From: Candidatus Saccharimonadota bacterium | GTDB taxonomy: Bacteria; Patescibacteriota; Saccharimonadia; Saccharimonadales; Saccharimonadaceae | DNA length: 62,984 nt | Assembly (NCBI GenBank): GCA_017545485.1 | Contig: JAFWMY010000016.1 | Coordinates: 1 to 62,984, forward strand | Direction of reading: 5' to 3' | In this document: positions 43,560-52,565 of the stretch, in pieces | How positions within the stretch are numbered: position 1 is the first letter of the stretch | How the letters are laid out: every line of letters starts with the position of its first letter | Notes under the pieces: generated by a model | Databases searched by the model: none | What the model saw: only the letters and a program-made list of their open reading frames with translations | What the model was told of the DNA's origin: nothing | Made by a program: the position numbers and the translations under genes

Positions 43560-45731
43560 ATGGAAATTATAAACCCTAATGGTAAGAAAACGGTGCGGGT
43601 TTCAACCGAGTGGCTAGGGAGAGAACTTTCCCTAGAGGTAAATAGGGTAGGATTTAGGTCAACATCTTCGGTGTTGGTGACTTATGGTGATACTGTGGTA
43701 CTGGGGTCAGTGGTCGTTGGAACCAAGCCAGTAGTGCAAGATTTCTTCCCTCTATCTATAGATTACGAAGAAAAATGGTATGCCGCTGGGAAAATTTCTG
43801 GCTCACGATTTATTAAAAGAGAGGGGAAGCCAGCGGATGAGGCGGTACTAGTGGGTCGTTTAATTGACCGTCCGATACGACCTCTGTTTCCAAAGGGATA
43901 TCGTCAAGAGGTACAGGTGGTTTGTACTGTTTTGTCGTTGGATCCTTCTTTTAGACCAGATTGTGTTGCGATGATTGCAGCTTCTTCTGCTTTAATGAAT
44001 GCTGGTGTACCGTTTGACGGGCCAGTAGCTGGTATCCGGATTGGGCAAATTGGAGGTGAATTTAAGGGGTTCCTTAACCCGGAAGAGCGCGAACAATCGC
44101 CAATGGACCTTGTGGTAGCCTGTAAAGATGGCAAAGTGATGATGGTGGAAGCTGGGATGAAAGAGGTTCCAGAGGATATGATTATAGATGCAATGCGTTG
44201 GGCTGTGGAAAACGTTCAGCCGGTGTTAGATTTACAGAGAGAATTAGCTAAGCAAGTAGACGCTACACCACAGGAATACGAGCTCGTACTCCCAGATGAA
44301 GAAATCTTAAAAGAAGTAGCTGATTGGACAAAGGGTAAGTTTGGTTCAAAGGTGCGTGGTAATGTAATGGAACGGGCACAAATTTTAGACGAAATAAAAT
44401 ATGCAATGCATGACGAATTTGCACTTGCAAAGGGGCAGGGTGAGACAGATAACGAGAAGGTTGAATGGTATGATGAAAATTTGCGCGATGTTTATGACCA
44501 AGCATTTGAACTAGCGGTACATAAAGAAGTGCGTCGGGGAATTGTTGAAGAAGGTGTGCGTCCGGACGGCCGTAAATTAGACGAGGTAAGACCACTTAGT
44601 TCACAGGTAGGAATTTTACCTCGCACACATGGGTCTTCTCTATTTACCCGGGGCGTAACACAAGCAATGAATATTGTAACTTTGGCGCCTTTGTCTTATT
44701 CTCAAGATGTTGATACGATGGAAATTACGGATGGCAAAAGGCGTTATATGCATCATTATAATGCTCCGTCTTATACAGTGGGCGAACCAGGTAGGATTGG
44801 TTCTCCGGGGCGACGTGAGATTGGGCATGGGTATTTGGCGGAGAGAGCCCTTATCCCAGTGCTACCTTCGGAGGAGGAATTCCCTTATGCAATTCGTTCG
44901 GTGACCGAAATTATGTCTCAGAACGGTTCTACATCTATGGCGGCAACTTGTTCTTCTTGTATGGCTCTGATGGATGCCGGTGTACCAATCAAGCGTCCTG
45001 TTTCAGGGGTGGCTATGGGCCTCATGGTAGATGTTGAAAAGGGCGTTGAAATTACAGCGAAAGATATTGATAAGGCATATGTGTTGACGGATTTGATGGA
45101 CGCAGAAGATTTTGCTGGTGATATGGACTTTAAAGTGACTGGTACTGAGCAAGGTGTGACAGCGCTTCAGATGGACATGAAAGTGCATGGTTTACCGGTG
45201 GAAATTATGGAAAAAGCTTTAAAACAATCACACGAAGGTCGTATGTTTATTCTAAAACATATTATGGAAGTGATTGATAAGCCGCGTGCAGAGATTTCTA
45301 AGTATGCGCCTCAGATTGAAAAACTAATGGTAAAACCAGAGAAGATTGGCGCAATTATTGGTAAAGGCGGCGAAACGATTAACAAGATTACAACTGAAAC
45401 AGGTGCAGAGGTAGATATTGAAGATTCTGGACTTGTGACGATTTCAGGGAACGATCCAGAAAAGATTCAGAAAGCCTTAGAATGGGTAAAATCCTTGGTG
45501 GAAGAGCCGGAAGTTGGGAAGATTTATAATGGAACTGTGGTTTCAATTAAGGACTTTGGCGCGTTTGTAAATATTATGCCAGGGATTGATGGTATGCTTC
45601 ATATTTCGCAAATTAGTGACAGAAGACTAAAATCCGTAGATGAAGTTTTGCATGTAGGTGATAAGGTGAAGGTGCGATTAATTGCGATAGATCATGGAAA
45701 ACTAAGCCTAACGATGAAAGATATAAAATAG
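43560..45731 (+). CDS. pnp: Polyribonucleotide nucleotidyltransferase (PNPase)
   Basis: 723 residues. Two RNase PH-like cores are present, the second with GVRPDGRKLDEVRPL, SLFTRGVTQA and the metal site VLTDLMDAEDFAGDMDFK (catalytic Asp pair). The all-helical linker, then KH domain (GAIIGKGGETINKI) and S1 domain (GKIYNGTVVSIKDFGAFV) follow at the C-terminus. PNPase degrades RNA from the 3' end with phosphate. It is probably autoregulated through its structured leader. Confidence 0.97.
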   Translation: MEIINPNGKKTVRVSTEWLGRELSLEVNRVGFRSTSSVLVTYGDTVVLGSVVVGTKPVVQDFFPLSIDYEEKWYAAGKISGSRFIKREGKPADEAVLVGRLIDRPIRPLFPKGYRQEVQVVCTVLSLDPSFRPDCVAMIAASSALMNAGVPFDGPVAGIRIGQIGGEFKGFLNPEEREQSPMDLVVACKDGKVMMVEAGMKEVPEDMIIDAMRWAVENVQPVLDLQRELAKQVDATPQEYELVLPDEEILKEVADWTKGKFGSKVRGNVMERAQILDEIKYAMHDEFALAKGQGETDNEKVEWYDENLRDVYDQAFELAVHKEVRRGIVEEGVRPDGRKLDEVRPLSSQVGILPRTHGSSLFTRGVTQAMNIVTLAPLSYSQDVDTMEITDGKRRYMHHYNAPSYTVGEPGRIGSPGRREIGHGYLAERALIPVLPSEEEFPYAIRSVTEIMSQNGSTSMAATCSSCMALMDAGVPIKRPVSGVAMGLMVDVEKGVEITAKDIDKAYVLTDLMDAEDFAGDMDFKVTGTEQGVTALQMDMKVHGLPVEIMEKALKQSHEGRMFILKHIMEVIDKPRAEISKYAPQIEKLMVKPEKIGAIIGKGGETINKITTETGAEVDIEDSGLVTISGNDPEKIQKALEWVKSLVEEPEVGKIYNGTVVSIKDFGAFVNIMPGIDGMLHISQISDRRLKSVDEVLHVGDKVKVRLIAIDHGKLSLTMKDIK

Positions 45732-45769
45732 TTTTAAGAGGTGATAAGGGGGTTTTCTAGCTGTTATTA

Positions 45770-45808
45770 TTGACTTATCCTTTAATTTGTGGTATAATTA
45801 AGGGATAG
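45770..45808 (+). promoter_or_regulatory. Promoter with overlapping inverted repeat (candidate operator)
   Basis: TTGACT (45770-45775), 17 bp, TATAAT (45793-45798). An inverted repeat, TATCCTTTAATT (45776-45787) with AATTAAGGGATA (45796-45807), flanks and overlaps the -10 box with one mismatch. Confidence 0.5.
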
Positions 45809-45850
45809 GTTTTAGTCTTGTACATTTACAGAAAGGTTGGTGCTGTATTG

Positions 45851-46519
45851 GTGGAACGCAAGGAATTGATAATTAACGATTTAATTGAAGCAGAAGAAGA
45901 AGCTTTCACAAAACAGAGGGAAGCCTTTGGGATTCTCAAAAAGAGTGAAAGAGCCGTCCATTATGCTCGCGAGCAAATGGATGAAGCATGGCAGAAACGT
46001 GCCGATGCACGAGAGCGAATGAATCATGAATATGATCTCAGAAAATATGAACGAGAGTATCATGATATGATTTGGAAAAACTTTCGTGAGATACGTGATC
46101 GTAACTCTGAGAGCATTAAATTGCTTAGAGAGAAATCTGATGCGGAGCATGCAGAAATGGTAAGTTGTTTCAGCAAGGCGAATGAAGCTAGAGAAAAAGG
46201 GGATTTTGAAACAGCTGAAGAACATGCTGCAGAAGGGAAAAAGCATCGTGAGGCGCGAAATATCATAAATCGAGATACTAAAAAACTGATTAATGAGATA
46301 AAAGTTGCCAAACAATATGCCTATAAGAATGGTCGCAAAGCAGACTCTTGGGCGTATGAACTCGCTAAAAAAGAATACGAGAAGTATAAGGAACTGCACG
46401 AAAAAGCCAAGAAAGAGTTTTATAAAAAAAAGGATGAATGCGCTCAGGCAGAAAAGGATTTTAACTATTGGGATAAAAGACAAAAAAGGTTAAAGGACGA
46501 ATTACTGCAGAGAGCATGA
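45851..46519 (+). CDS. Coiled-coil protein of unknown function
   Basis: 222 residues if started at GTG 45851; TTG 45848 and TTG 45818 are alternatives because the ribosome site (GAAAGG, 45831-45836) is not close to any ATG. The protein is almost entirely charged helix (AEEEAFTKQREAFG, KEYEKYKELHEKAKK), suggesting a long coiled coil. No signal peptide or membrane helix. Family not recognised. It ends before a clear terminator and has its own regulated-looking promoter. Confidence 0.68.
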   Translation: MERKELIINDLIEAEEEAFTKQREAFGILKKSERAVHYAREQMDEAWQKRADARERMNHEYDLRKYEREYHDMIWKNFREIRDRNSESIKLLREKSDAEHAEMVSCFSKANEAREKGDFETAEEHAAEGKKHREARNIINRDTKKLINEIKVAKQYAYKNGRKADSWAYELAKKEYEKYKELHEKAKKEFYKKKDECAQAEKDFNYWDKRQKRLKDELLQRA

Positions 46520-46564
46520 GGTTTTAATTTTAAGACTAAAGACAAAGACTAATACCTACAAATA

Positions 46565-46589
46565 GGTCGGTTGATGCCGACCTTTTTTT
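46565..46589 (+). terminator. Intrinsic terminator after the coiled-coil gene
   Basis: GGTCGG-TTGATG-CCGACC followed by seven T. Confidence 0.85.
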
Positions 46590-46590
46590 A

Positions 46591-46609
46591 TGTTATAATT
46601 TTGTAACAG
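46591..46609 (+). promoter_or_regulatory. Near-leaderless promoter of lepA
   Basis: TGT-TATAAT followed by 10 nt and ATG 46610; no ribosome site. Confidence 0.55.
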
Positions 46610-48460
46610 ATGGAAAAAATCAGAAACTTTTGTATAATTGCACATATTGATCACGGGAAGTCCACAATTGCAGACAGAATGATGGAACTGACTGGTACGG
46701 TAGAGAAGCGCGAAATGAAGGCGCAGCTTTTGGATTCTATGGAGCTGGAACGAGAGAAAGGTATTACAATTAAGCTCGCGCCGGTGACGATGAAATGGAA
46801 AGGATATACACTAAATTTAATTGATACGCCAGGGCATGTGGATTTTTCTTATGAGGTGAGTCGTTCGCTGCAGGCGGTGGAAACGGCAGTTTTAGTAGTG
46901 GATGCGACGCAAGGGATTCAGGCGCAGACTTTGGCGAATGTTTATTTGGCGCTTGAACAGGATTTAGCAATTATCCCTGTGATAAATAAAGTGGATTTGC
47001 CGGCGGCGGATGTAGAAAAGGTGGCGGCGCAAATTATGAATTTGCTTGGTTGCGCTCGGGAGGAGATAATTGAAGTTTCTGGAAAGACTGGATTTAATGT
47101 GGACAAAATACTAGATGCTGTAGTGAATGAACCTGCTATTTCTCCGGTGGGATCTGGTGATTCGCAAGCAAAATCCGGTGCCGTATCAGTCACGAAAGCA
47201 TTGATTTTTGACTCTTATTTTGATGATTATCGTGGTGTGGTACTATATGTGAGGATTTTTGAGGGCGAGATAAAAAAGAACGCTGAAATTTTGATGATGG
47301 CAGCGGGGACGAAGGGTTTGGCGCTAGAAGTTGGGGTGTTAACGCCAAAAATGTCGCCACGCAGCAGTTTGAAATCTGGTGAAATTGGCTATATTGTGAC
47401 GAACCTAAAAACTACGCGTGAAGCGAAGGTGGGTGATACAGTGACCTTGGCAAAAGGATTAATAGTACAAGAAAAAGAAGGTGGGCACGAAATTGTTAAT
47501 GATAAAGGCGAAATAATAAATCCTTTGCCTGGGTATAAAAATGTGTTGCCGTTTGTGTATGCGGGATTTTTCCCGGTTTCAAATGACCAGTATAAGGATT
47601 TAAAAGAGGCGATTGAAAAGTTGTCACTATCCGATTCGGCGCTTCGCTATGAGCCTGAAAATTCGCCGGTTTTAGGGTTTGGGCTGAGAATTGGTTTTTT
47701 GGGGCTACTTCATATGGATATTATTCGTGAGAGGTTGGAACGGGAATTTGGGTTGGATTTGATTGTGACGAATCCTTCTACGAATTACGAAATAGTGATG
47801 AATAATGGCGAGATTCGGGAGATAAAATCAGCGTCGGATTTGCCGGATGCTTCAGAAATTAAGGAAATTCGGGAGCCTTGGGTGAAGGGTGAAATAATTT
47901 TGCCTAAGTCTATGATTGGGAATGTTCTAAATTTGATTAATGAAAAACGTGGTCACCAGACGAATGTTTCGTATATTGAGGATAGAGCAGTGATTGATTT
48001 TGAGGCGCCGATGGCAAATTTATTAACGGATTTTTATGACCAGCTTAAATCGGCGACTTCTGGTTATGCGTCGTTTAATTATGAATTAAATGATTACCAG
48101 ACGGAAGATTTGGTGAGGGTGGATTTTTTGGTGGCTGGTCATAAAATGGATGCATTATCTGTAATGGCGCATCGGACTGAAGCGGAGGCGATTGGAAGGG
48201 AAGTGACTAAAAAACTAAAAGAGGTGATTCCGCGCCAAAACTACGAGGTGGCTCTTCAGGCTGCAATCGGGGCAAGAATAATTGCGAGAGAGACGATTGG
48301 AGCATATCGTAAAGATGTAACCGTGAAAATTCATACGGGGGATCGCGATCGTAAGGCGAAATTATTGGAAAAGCAAAAACGTGGTAAAGCCCGAATGAAA
48401 AGATTTGGAAAAATAGATATTCCGTCTGAGGCATTTACAGTGATGTTAAAAAGAGATTAA
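46610..48460 (+). CDS. lepA: Elongation factor 4 (LepA)
   Basis: 616 residues. G1 is AHIDHGKST (residues 9-17), G2 includes REKGITIK, G3 is DTPGH and G4 is NKVD. The long FSYEVSRSLQAVETAVLVVDATQ-type match (DFSYEVSRSL) and the C-terminal block LLEKQKRGKARMKRFGKID separate LepA from BipA and EF-G. It back-translocates ribosomes and assists translation under stress. The C-terminal domain unique to LepA is complete. Confidence 0.95.
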   Translation: MEKIRNFCIIAHIDHGKSTIADRMMELTGTVEKREMKAQLLDSMELEREKGITIKLAPVTMKWKGYTLNLIDTPGHVDFSYEVSRSLQAVETAVLVVDATQGIQAQTLANVYLALEQDLAIIPVINKVDLPAADVEKVAAQIMNLLGCAREEIIEVSGKTGFNVDKILDAVVNEPAISPVGSGDSQAKSGAVSVTKALIFDSYFDDYRGVVLYVRIFEGEIKKNAEILMMAAGTKGLALEVGVLTPKMSPRSSLKSGEIGYIVTNLKTTREAKVGDTVTLAKGLIVQEKEGGHEIVNDKGEIINPLPGYKNVLPFVYAGFFPVSNDQYKDLKEAIEKLSLSDSALRYEPENSPVLGFGLRIGFLGLLHMDIIRERLEREFGLDLIVTNPSTNYEIVMNNGEIREIKSASDLPDASEIKEIREPWVKGEIILPKSMIGNVLNLINEKRGHQTNVSYIEDRAVIDFEAPMANLLTDFYDQLKSATSGYASFNYELNDYQTEDLVRVDFLVAGHKMDALSVMAHRTEAEAIGREVTKKLKEVIPRQNYEVALQAAIGARIIARETIGAYRKDVTVKIHTGDRDRKAKLLEKQKRGKARMKRFGKIDIPSEAFTVMLKRD

Positions 48461-48508
48461 AATTCAGTATTTTTGGACTATAATATATTATATAAGTGGA
48501 GGTAAACT

Positions 48509-48937
48509 ATGAAGATTTTATGGACTGATGGGAGTGCAGTGCCTAATCCTGGGCCCGGGGGATTTGCTGTGATTGAAGTTAATGATGAAACTGGAAAACC
48601 AGTAGTTCTTGGAAGAGATAATGAAGCTACAAACATTCGGATGGAAGGTTTAGCGATGATTGCAGCAATAAAATATGCCGGTAATGAGGGATGCGAAATT
48701 CATTCAGATTCGGAATTTTGGATTAATGTACTAACAAAATGGGCTGTTAAATGGGCAGAGAATGGCTGGAAAAAGAAAACCGGGCCAATTAAGAATTTGG
48801 ACATAGTAAAAGAATTATATGAATTGTATTGCAAATATCCGGTAAAACTAGTTTGGGTAAAGGGGCATGTAGGAACGGAATTTAACGAAATGGCGGATGA
48901 GTGGGCAAATAAGGCGAGAGAAGGCTATCAATTGTGA
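48509..48937 (+). CDS. rnhA: Ribonuclease HI
   Basis: 142 residues with GTGGAGG 8 nt upstream. The four catalytic acids are D7 (WTDGSA), E46 (RMEGLAM), D67 (HSDSEF) and D130 (NEMADEWA), with the expected histidine in VKGHVG. It cuts RNA in RNA-DNA hybrids, clearing primers and R-loops. tyrS starts 13 nt downstream from its own box. Confidence 0.95.
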   Translation: MKILWTDGSAVPNPGPGGFAVIEVNDETGKPVVLGRDNEATNIRMEGLAMIAAIKYAGNEGCEIHSDSEFWINVLTKWAVKWAENGWKKKTGPIKNLDIVKELYELYCKYPVKLVWVKGHVGTEFNEMADEWANKAREGYQL

Positions 48938-48949
48938 TATAATAATTAT
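48935..48949 (+). promoter_or_regulatory. Leaderless-type promoter of tyrS
   Basis: TGA-TATAAT plus 6 nt to ATG 48950; the TGA here is also the rnhA stop codon. Confidence 0.65.
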
Positions 48950-50197
48950 ATGAAATTATCAGAGGAATTAATTTATCGGGGGTTTAAAGCAGAGACTACG
49001 GTTGGCAATCCGGAGGATTTAGATAATCGTAAGAACAAAAAATTTTATTGGGGTGCAGATCCGTCGGCGGATTCTTTGACAATTGGGAATCTTGCGGCGA
49101 TGATGATGTGCGCTTGTTTTGTGCGGCATGGCTATGAACCATATTTATTAGTTGGTGGGGCGACTGGGCAAATTGGTGACCCGAAAGAAAATGGTGAGCG
49201 TGATTTAAAGTCTTTAGATGAGATAGAACATAATAAGAAATGCATTCGTGAACAAGTTGAACGGGTAGTAAAAAGTGGTGCAGAATCTGCTAGCGTGACG
49301 ATGGTAGATAATTATGATTGGTTCCGTGATATGAAATATTTGGATTTTTTGCGTGAGGTTGGAAAAGCGTTTTCTATGACGCAACTTCTAGATAGACAAT
49401 TTGTGCAAAATCGGATTGGTGAAGGTGGTTCCGGGATAAGCTATGCAGAGTTTTCATACACTTTAATTCAGGGTTACGATTTTCTACATCTTTATCGTGA
49501 GTATGGCGTAGATATGCAACTTTGTGGAGCAGATCAGTACGGTAACTGCACCAGTGGGATTCATTTAATAAAGCGGTTAGAAAATGGTGAGGCTGATGTA
49601 TGGTCAACGCCGCTTGTAATTGACCCAGTGACTGGACGTAAGTTTGGTAAAAGTGAAGGGAATGCAATTTGGCTAGCGTCTTCAGACAACGGAAGTGGTA
49701 ATTACACCTCGGTATTTGATTTTTATCAGTTCTGGCTAAATCAGCCAGATGAAGCAGTGGAATATTTAATTAAAATTTATACTTTGCTGGATAAGGAAGA
49801 GATTGAAGAGATACTACGTCAGCATAAGGAGGCTCCAGAAAAGCGAATTGCGCAGAAAGCCTTGGCGCGAGGCGTGACAGAAGTAGTGCATGGTGTTGAA
49901 GCACTAAAAGCGATAGAAAATTTAACTGAAATGTTGTTTAATCGTGATACTGATTTTACAAGGTTTTCTGAAGATGAGATTTTGGAATTTGGTAAATATT
50001 TACCAGCCGATAAAAAAGGGAAAATGTTGGTTGATTTACTAACTGAGAATGGTTTAGCTGAATCTAAGAAAAAAGCACGTGAATACTTAGCGCAAGGCGC
50101 GATTACAATTAATGGCGTTAAAGCAAAAGAAGATATAGAGCTTAACCAAACTGCGATTGTGAAAAAGGGAAAGAATAAATTTTTGGTTATTAAATAA
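48950..50197 (+). CDS. tyrS: Tyrosyl-tRNA synthetase
   Basis: 415 residues, class I. The HIGH motif is TIGN (44-47) after WGADPSADS, tyrosine-binding YDF..LYREYGVDMQLCGADQYGN, and KMSKS-type KFGKS before EGNAIWL. An S4 RNA-binding domain ends the protein (AREYLAQGAITINGVKA). It charges tRNA-Tyr. The same length as bacterial TyrRS of the common type. Confidence 0.96.
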   Translation: MKLSEELIYRGFKAETTVGNPEDLDNRKNKKFYWGADPSADSLTIGNLAAMMMCACFVRHGYEPYLLVGGATGQIGDPKENGERDLKSLDEIEHNKKCIREQVERVVKSGAESASVTMVDNYDWFRDMKYLDFLREVGKAFSMTQLLDRQFVQNRIGEGGSGISYAEFSYTLIQGYDFLHLYREYGVDMQLCGADQYGNCTSGIHLIKRLENGEADVWSTPLVIDPVTGRKFGKSEGNAIWLASSDNGSGNYTSVFDFYQFWLNQPDEAVEYLIKIYTLLDKEEIEEILRQHKEAPEKRIAQKALARGVTEVVHGVEALKAIENLTEMLFNRDTDFTRFSEDEILEFGKYLPADKKGKMLVDLLTENGLAESKKKAREYLAQGAITINGVKAKEDIELNQTAIVKKGKNKFLVIK

Positions 50198-50199
50198 AT

Positions 50200-51051
50200 T
50201 TATTCGTTTAGAAATTCGCTAGACTTAGCTATATTTCTTAGTTGTGCCATGGAATAATTTGGATCATCCCAAGTTGTTGGAATAGAAATATTATTGGCTT
50301 TGGCCCATTTTTTGAAGCCTCGTTTGTTGTTTGCGATAGTTTTTTGGATACTACTAAAATAAGCTTCTTTTCTTCTCCCGTAGTCTTCTACCCCGTGAGG
50401 GTAATCAATGCTATAAATACTGTCTAGCTCTCGGAGACGTTTAGCTTCTTCAGGTGTGAATATTTCACCATTTTTCTGTCTCTTTTTGTAAGCTTTATCT
50501 CGTTGGTCTAATGGCAAATTTTTATCTCTCTCGTCTGCTCGCTCAGCTTTCCGTTGTTTAGTTTGCAAATAAGATCGTTCTTTGATGAAGCCTTGTCTAG
50601 CTTCGGTTGCTGAAATATTACTTTCGCCATAGAGTTCTTGATTTAGTATTTTTTCTTGTTTTTCTTGATATTCTTCATCTTGCTTTAAGTATTCTTCATG
50701 TTCAGCTTGTTTGGCAGCGGATGCTTCGGCTTCTTCACGTGTCATGATTCGTTCTTTGGTTCTCTCAACTGGGTTTGTGCTTTTTAATTCTTTATGTAAA
50801 TCTGATAATTCTTCACCATGTTCAACTACGTGTTCGGTTCCTTTTTCATATAAATCGTGAATTTTGTTTTTTAAGTATTCTGTATATTTTTCTTGACGAG
50901 CAACGCCTTCGTTGATTTTATGATGGTCTTCAGGCGTCATATCTGATGATGGTTTAGCAAAGTCTCCTGGTACTTCTTTTAGTGTGTCCCATTTTGTAGA
51001 TGATTCACTAGGGGCTTCGTTAGTATTAGAGATTGAATTTGGATTATGCAT
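50200..51051 (-). CDS. Charged helical protein of unknown function
   Basis: 283 residues; GAAAGGACTT precedes ATG 51051. It is very rich in Glu, Lys, Arg and Gln, with a long helical centre (EEYLKQDEEYQEKQEKILNQ) likely to be coiled coil. The last 60 residues look more ordered (RGFKKWAKANNISIPTTWDD). No membrane segment. The family is not recognised; similar loose coiled-coil proteins occur twice more in this window (45851 and 21132). Confidence 0.7.
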   Translation of the reverse strand: MHNPNSISNTNEAPSESSTKWDTLKEVPGDFAKPSSDMTPEDHHKINEGVARQEKYTEYLKNKIHDLYEKGTEHVVEHGEELSDLHKELKSTNPVERTKERIMTREEAEASAAKQAEHEEYLKQDEEYQEKQEKILNQELYGESNISATEARQGFIKERSYLQTKQRKAERADERDKNLPLDQRDKAYKKRQKNGEIFTPEEAKRLRELDSIYSIDYPHGVEDYGRRKEAYFSSIQKTIANNKRGFKKWAKANNISIPTTWDDPNYSMAQLRNIAKSSEFLNE

Positions 51052-51087
51052 AAGTCCTTTCGTTTGCTTTAGTTTTATTATATCACA

Positions 51088-51118
51088 TAAAAAAATACCC
51101 CTGTTAGGGGGTATTTTT
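51088..51118. terminator. Intrinsic terminator after rpmA, bidirectional
   Basis: ATACCCC-TGTTA-(G)GGGGTAT with A run on one side and T run on the other. Its edge overlaps the rpmA stop codon. Confidence 0.8.
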
Positions 51119-51389
51119 AGCGGACTTCCACGCGGACGCGGGGGAGAGATTTGCCGGAAAAGTGTGTTTTCTTGGTTTTAACGAAAGTAACTACACCGTC
51201 TTTAGCGGCATGAATAGTGAAATTGCGTGACATATAAGTACCTGGGCCAGCAATTTTGGTAGCACCGGTTTGGCGAACTAGCACTTCGCCGTTCTTGACT
51301 TTCTGGCCACCAAAACGCTTAACACCAAGACGTTGGCCTGCGTTGTTGTGAACATTTTTGGCGGTACCGCCAGCTTTAACATGTGACAT
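51117..51389 (-). CDS. rpmA: 50S ribosomal protein L27
   Basis: 90 residues from ATG 51389; a longer frame is rejected as it enters the upstream gene. The start MSHVKAGGTAKNVHNN and then GQRLGVKRFGGQKV are unmistakable. L27 reaches the peptidyl-transfer centre through its N-terminus. The first residues lack the Gly/Ser-rich MAHKKGGGS pattern of E. coli. Gene overlaps the methylase stop by one base. Confidence 0.96.
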   Translation of the reverse strand: MSHVKAGGTAKNVHNNAGQRLGVKRFGGQKVKNGEVLVRQTGATKIAGPGTYMSRNFTIHAAKDGVVTFVKTKKTHFSGKSLPRVRVEVR

Positions 51390-52528
51390 TATTTTTTCCT
51401 TAAAATTAATATATCTCTTGCGACGATTTGCCCTTTCCGACAATAAAGAAGCCCCTCGCGCGTTTTATTGTTAACATTATACCCCAATTTTTCTATTTCG
51501 TCAATAATGTTTAAGCGAGAATACTCATTATTTTCGCGAAGCCATGCAGGCACGGCAATCGTGACTGGAGTTTTTGGCGTGATTTGTGTGGCTAGATTCT
51601 TAAGAAAACTAAGGATAATATCACTACATTCTTGTTTTTGAGCTTTAAGTTTGAGTTCGCTTGGAATTTGTGACATCGGACTGCCTAAGTAACATTCACA
51701 TGCGATTGCATCAATTGGTGTTTGCCATTTAAAAGTGGTAGCATCGCCAACGAATACTGATTGTTCGGCTAAATCTGATGGAAGATTTGTGGTTTGTTCA
51801 TGCTCAGCAGTGAAGTTTTTTTGTAACCACTTTAGGTTCTTTTTAGAATAATCAACCATACGGTCGCTGAGGTCGGTGCCATATGGGTGATAACCCATAA
51901 GGAGAGATTCTTGCAGAATGACACCGGTTCCGCAGAAGGGGTCAAGAATGGTTGCTCCTTTTGGCAAAAGACCACAGAGATTAATTAGGATTTGGGCGAG
52001 TTTTGGGGGTAACATACCTACCTTAGCATCTCTGGCTGGGCGGCCTTGATCGCGGGCGGCATAACTTTCTATATCTTGAATAAATACCGTGCGGTACCAG
52101 TCTGAGTTTACTTTAATAAATTCAGCCTTGCGCTCGTTTGCACCGGATAAACCATTATGAAGAGAAGTGGCGGTAGAGAGAGCAGCTTCTTTATTTGCGA
52201 CGACTCGTACGGAACGTCCATGACGAACCAGGATTTTTTTAAGTTTAAGTGCCAGTGAAGTGGCTGTTTGGCGGGAAGCATGGGTAGAATAGTCTGAAAT
52301 ACCTATGGTTATTTTGCCTTTTGGCAGAGTTGCTAGATAGTCTAGAGGTTTTTGATTTAGTTTAATAGCGACTTTGAGAGTACCGCCTAGTCTTGAAAAA
52401 TCGTTTAGCTCTTTAGAAGAAGAAAAAGTAGCAAGAACAGGACTGATTTGTTTAACGTCTTTATATAATGCTTTTAATTCGGCAAGAGAGATTTCGGGTT
52501 GACGGCCTAAAATTGCTAGATATATCAT
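51389..52528 (-). CDS. TRM11-like RNA methyltransferase
   Basis: 379 residues from ATG 52528. N-terminal region resembles THUMP-type domains (LAILGRQPEISLAELKALY). The Rossmann methylase part begins at residue about 200 with ILDPFCGTGVILQESLLMG, then VGDATTF and the late IACECYLGSP in place of the usual DPPY-type catalytic loop. Family members methylate guanine N2 of tRNA (G10 in archaea and eukaryotes). A tRNA target is likely but not proven. Confidence 0.82.
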   Translation of the reverse strand: MIYLAILGRQPEISLAELKALYKDVKQISPVLATFSSSKELNDFSRLGGTLKVAIKLNQKPLDYLATLPKGKITIGISDYSTHASRQTATSLALKLKKILVRHGRSVRVVANKEAALSTATSLHNGLSGANERKAEFIKVNSDWYRTVFIQDIESYAARDQGRPARDAKVGMLPPKLAQILINLCGLLPKGATILDPFCGTGVILQESLLMGYHPYGTDLSDRMVDYSKKNLKWLQKNFTAEHEQTTNLPSDLAEQSVFVGDATTFKWQTPIDAIACECYLGSPMSQIPSELKLKAQKQECSDIILSFLKNLATQITPKTPVTIAVPAWLRENNEYSRLNIIDEIEKLGYNVNNKTREGLLYCRKGQIVARDILILRKK

Positions 52529-52544
52529 GGCTATAATTATAGCA
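52529..52544 (-). promoter_or_regulatory. Leaderless-type promoter of the TRM11-like gene
   Basis: Minus-strand TGC-TATAAT plus 7 nt to ATG 52528. The box lies in the palindrome TATAATTATA. Confidence 0.6.
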
Positions 52545-52550
52545 TATCTG

Positions 52551-52565
52551 TGGTATAATTTTGTT
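52551..52565 (+). promoter_or_regulatory. Leaderless-type promoter of the UPF0104 gene
   Basis: TGG-TATAAT plus 6 nt to ATG 52566; 37 bp separate it from the divergent start codon. Confidence 0.65.

Noticed and set aside
46610-48460. BipA/TypA assignment
   Set aside because: The FSYEVSRSL region and LepA-specific C-terminal block fit LepA better.
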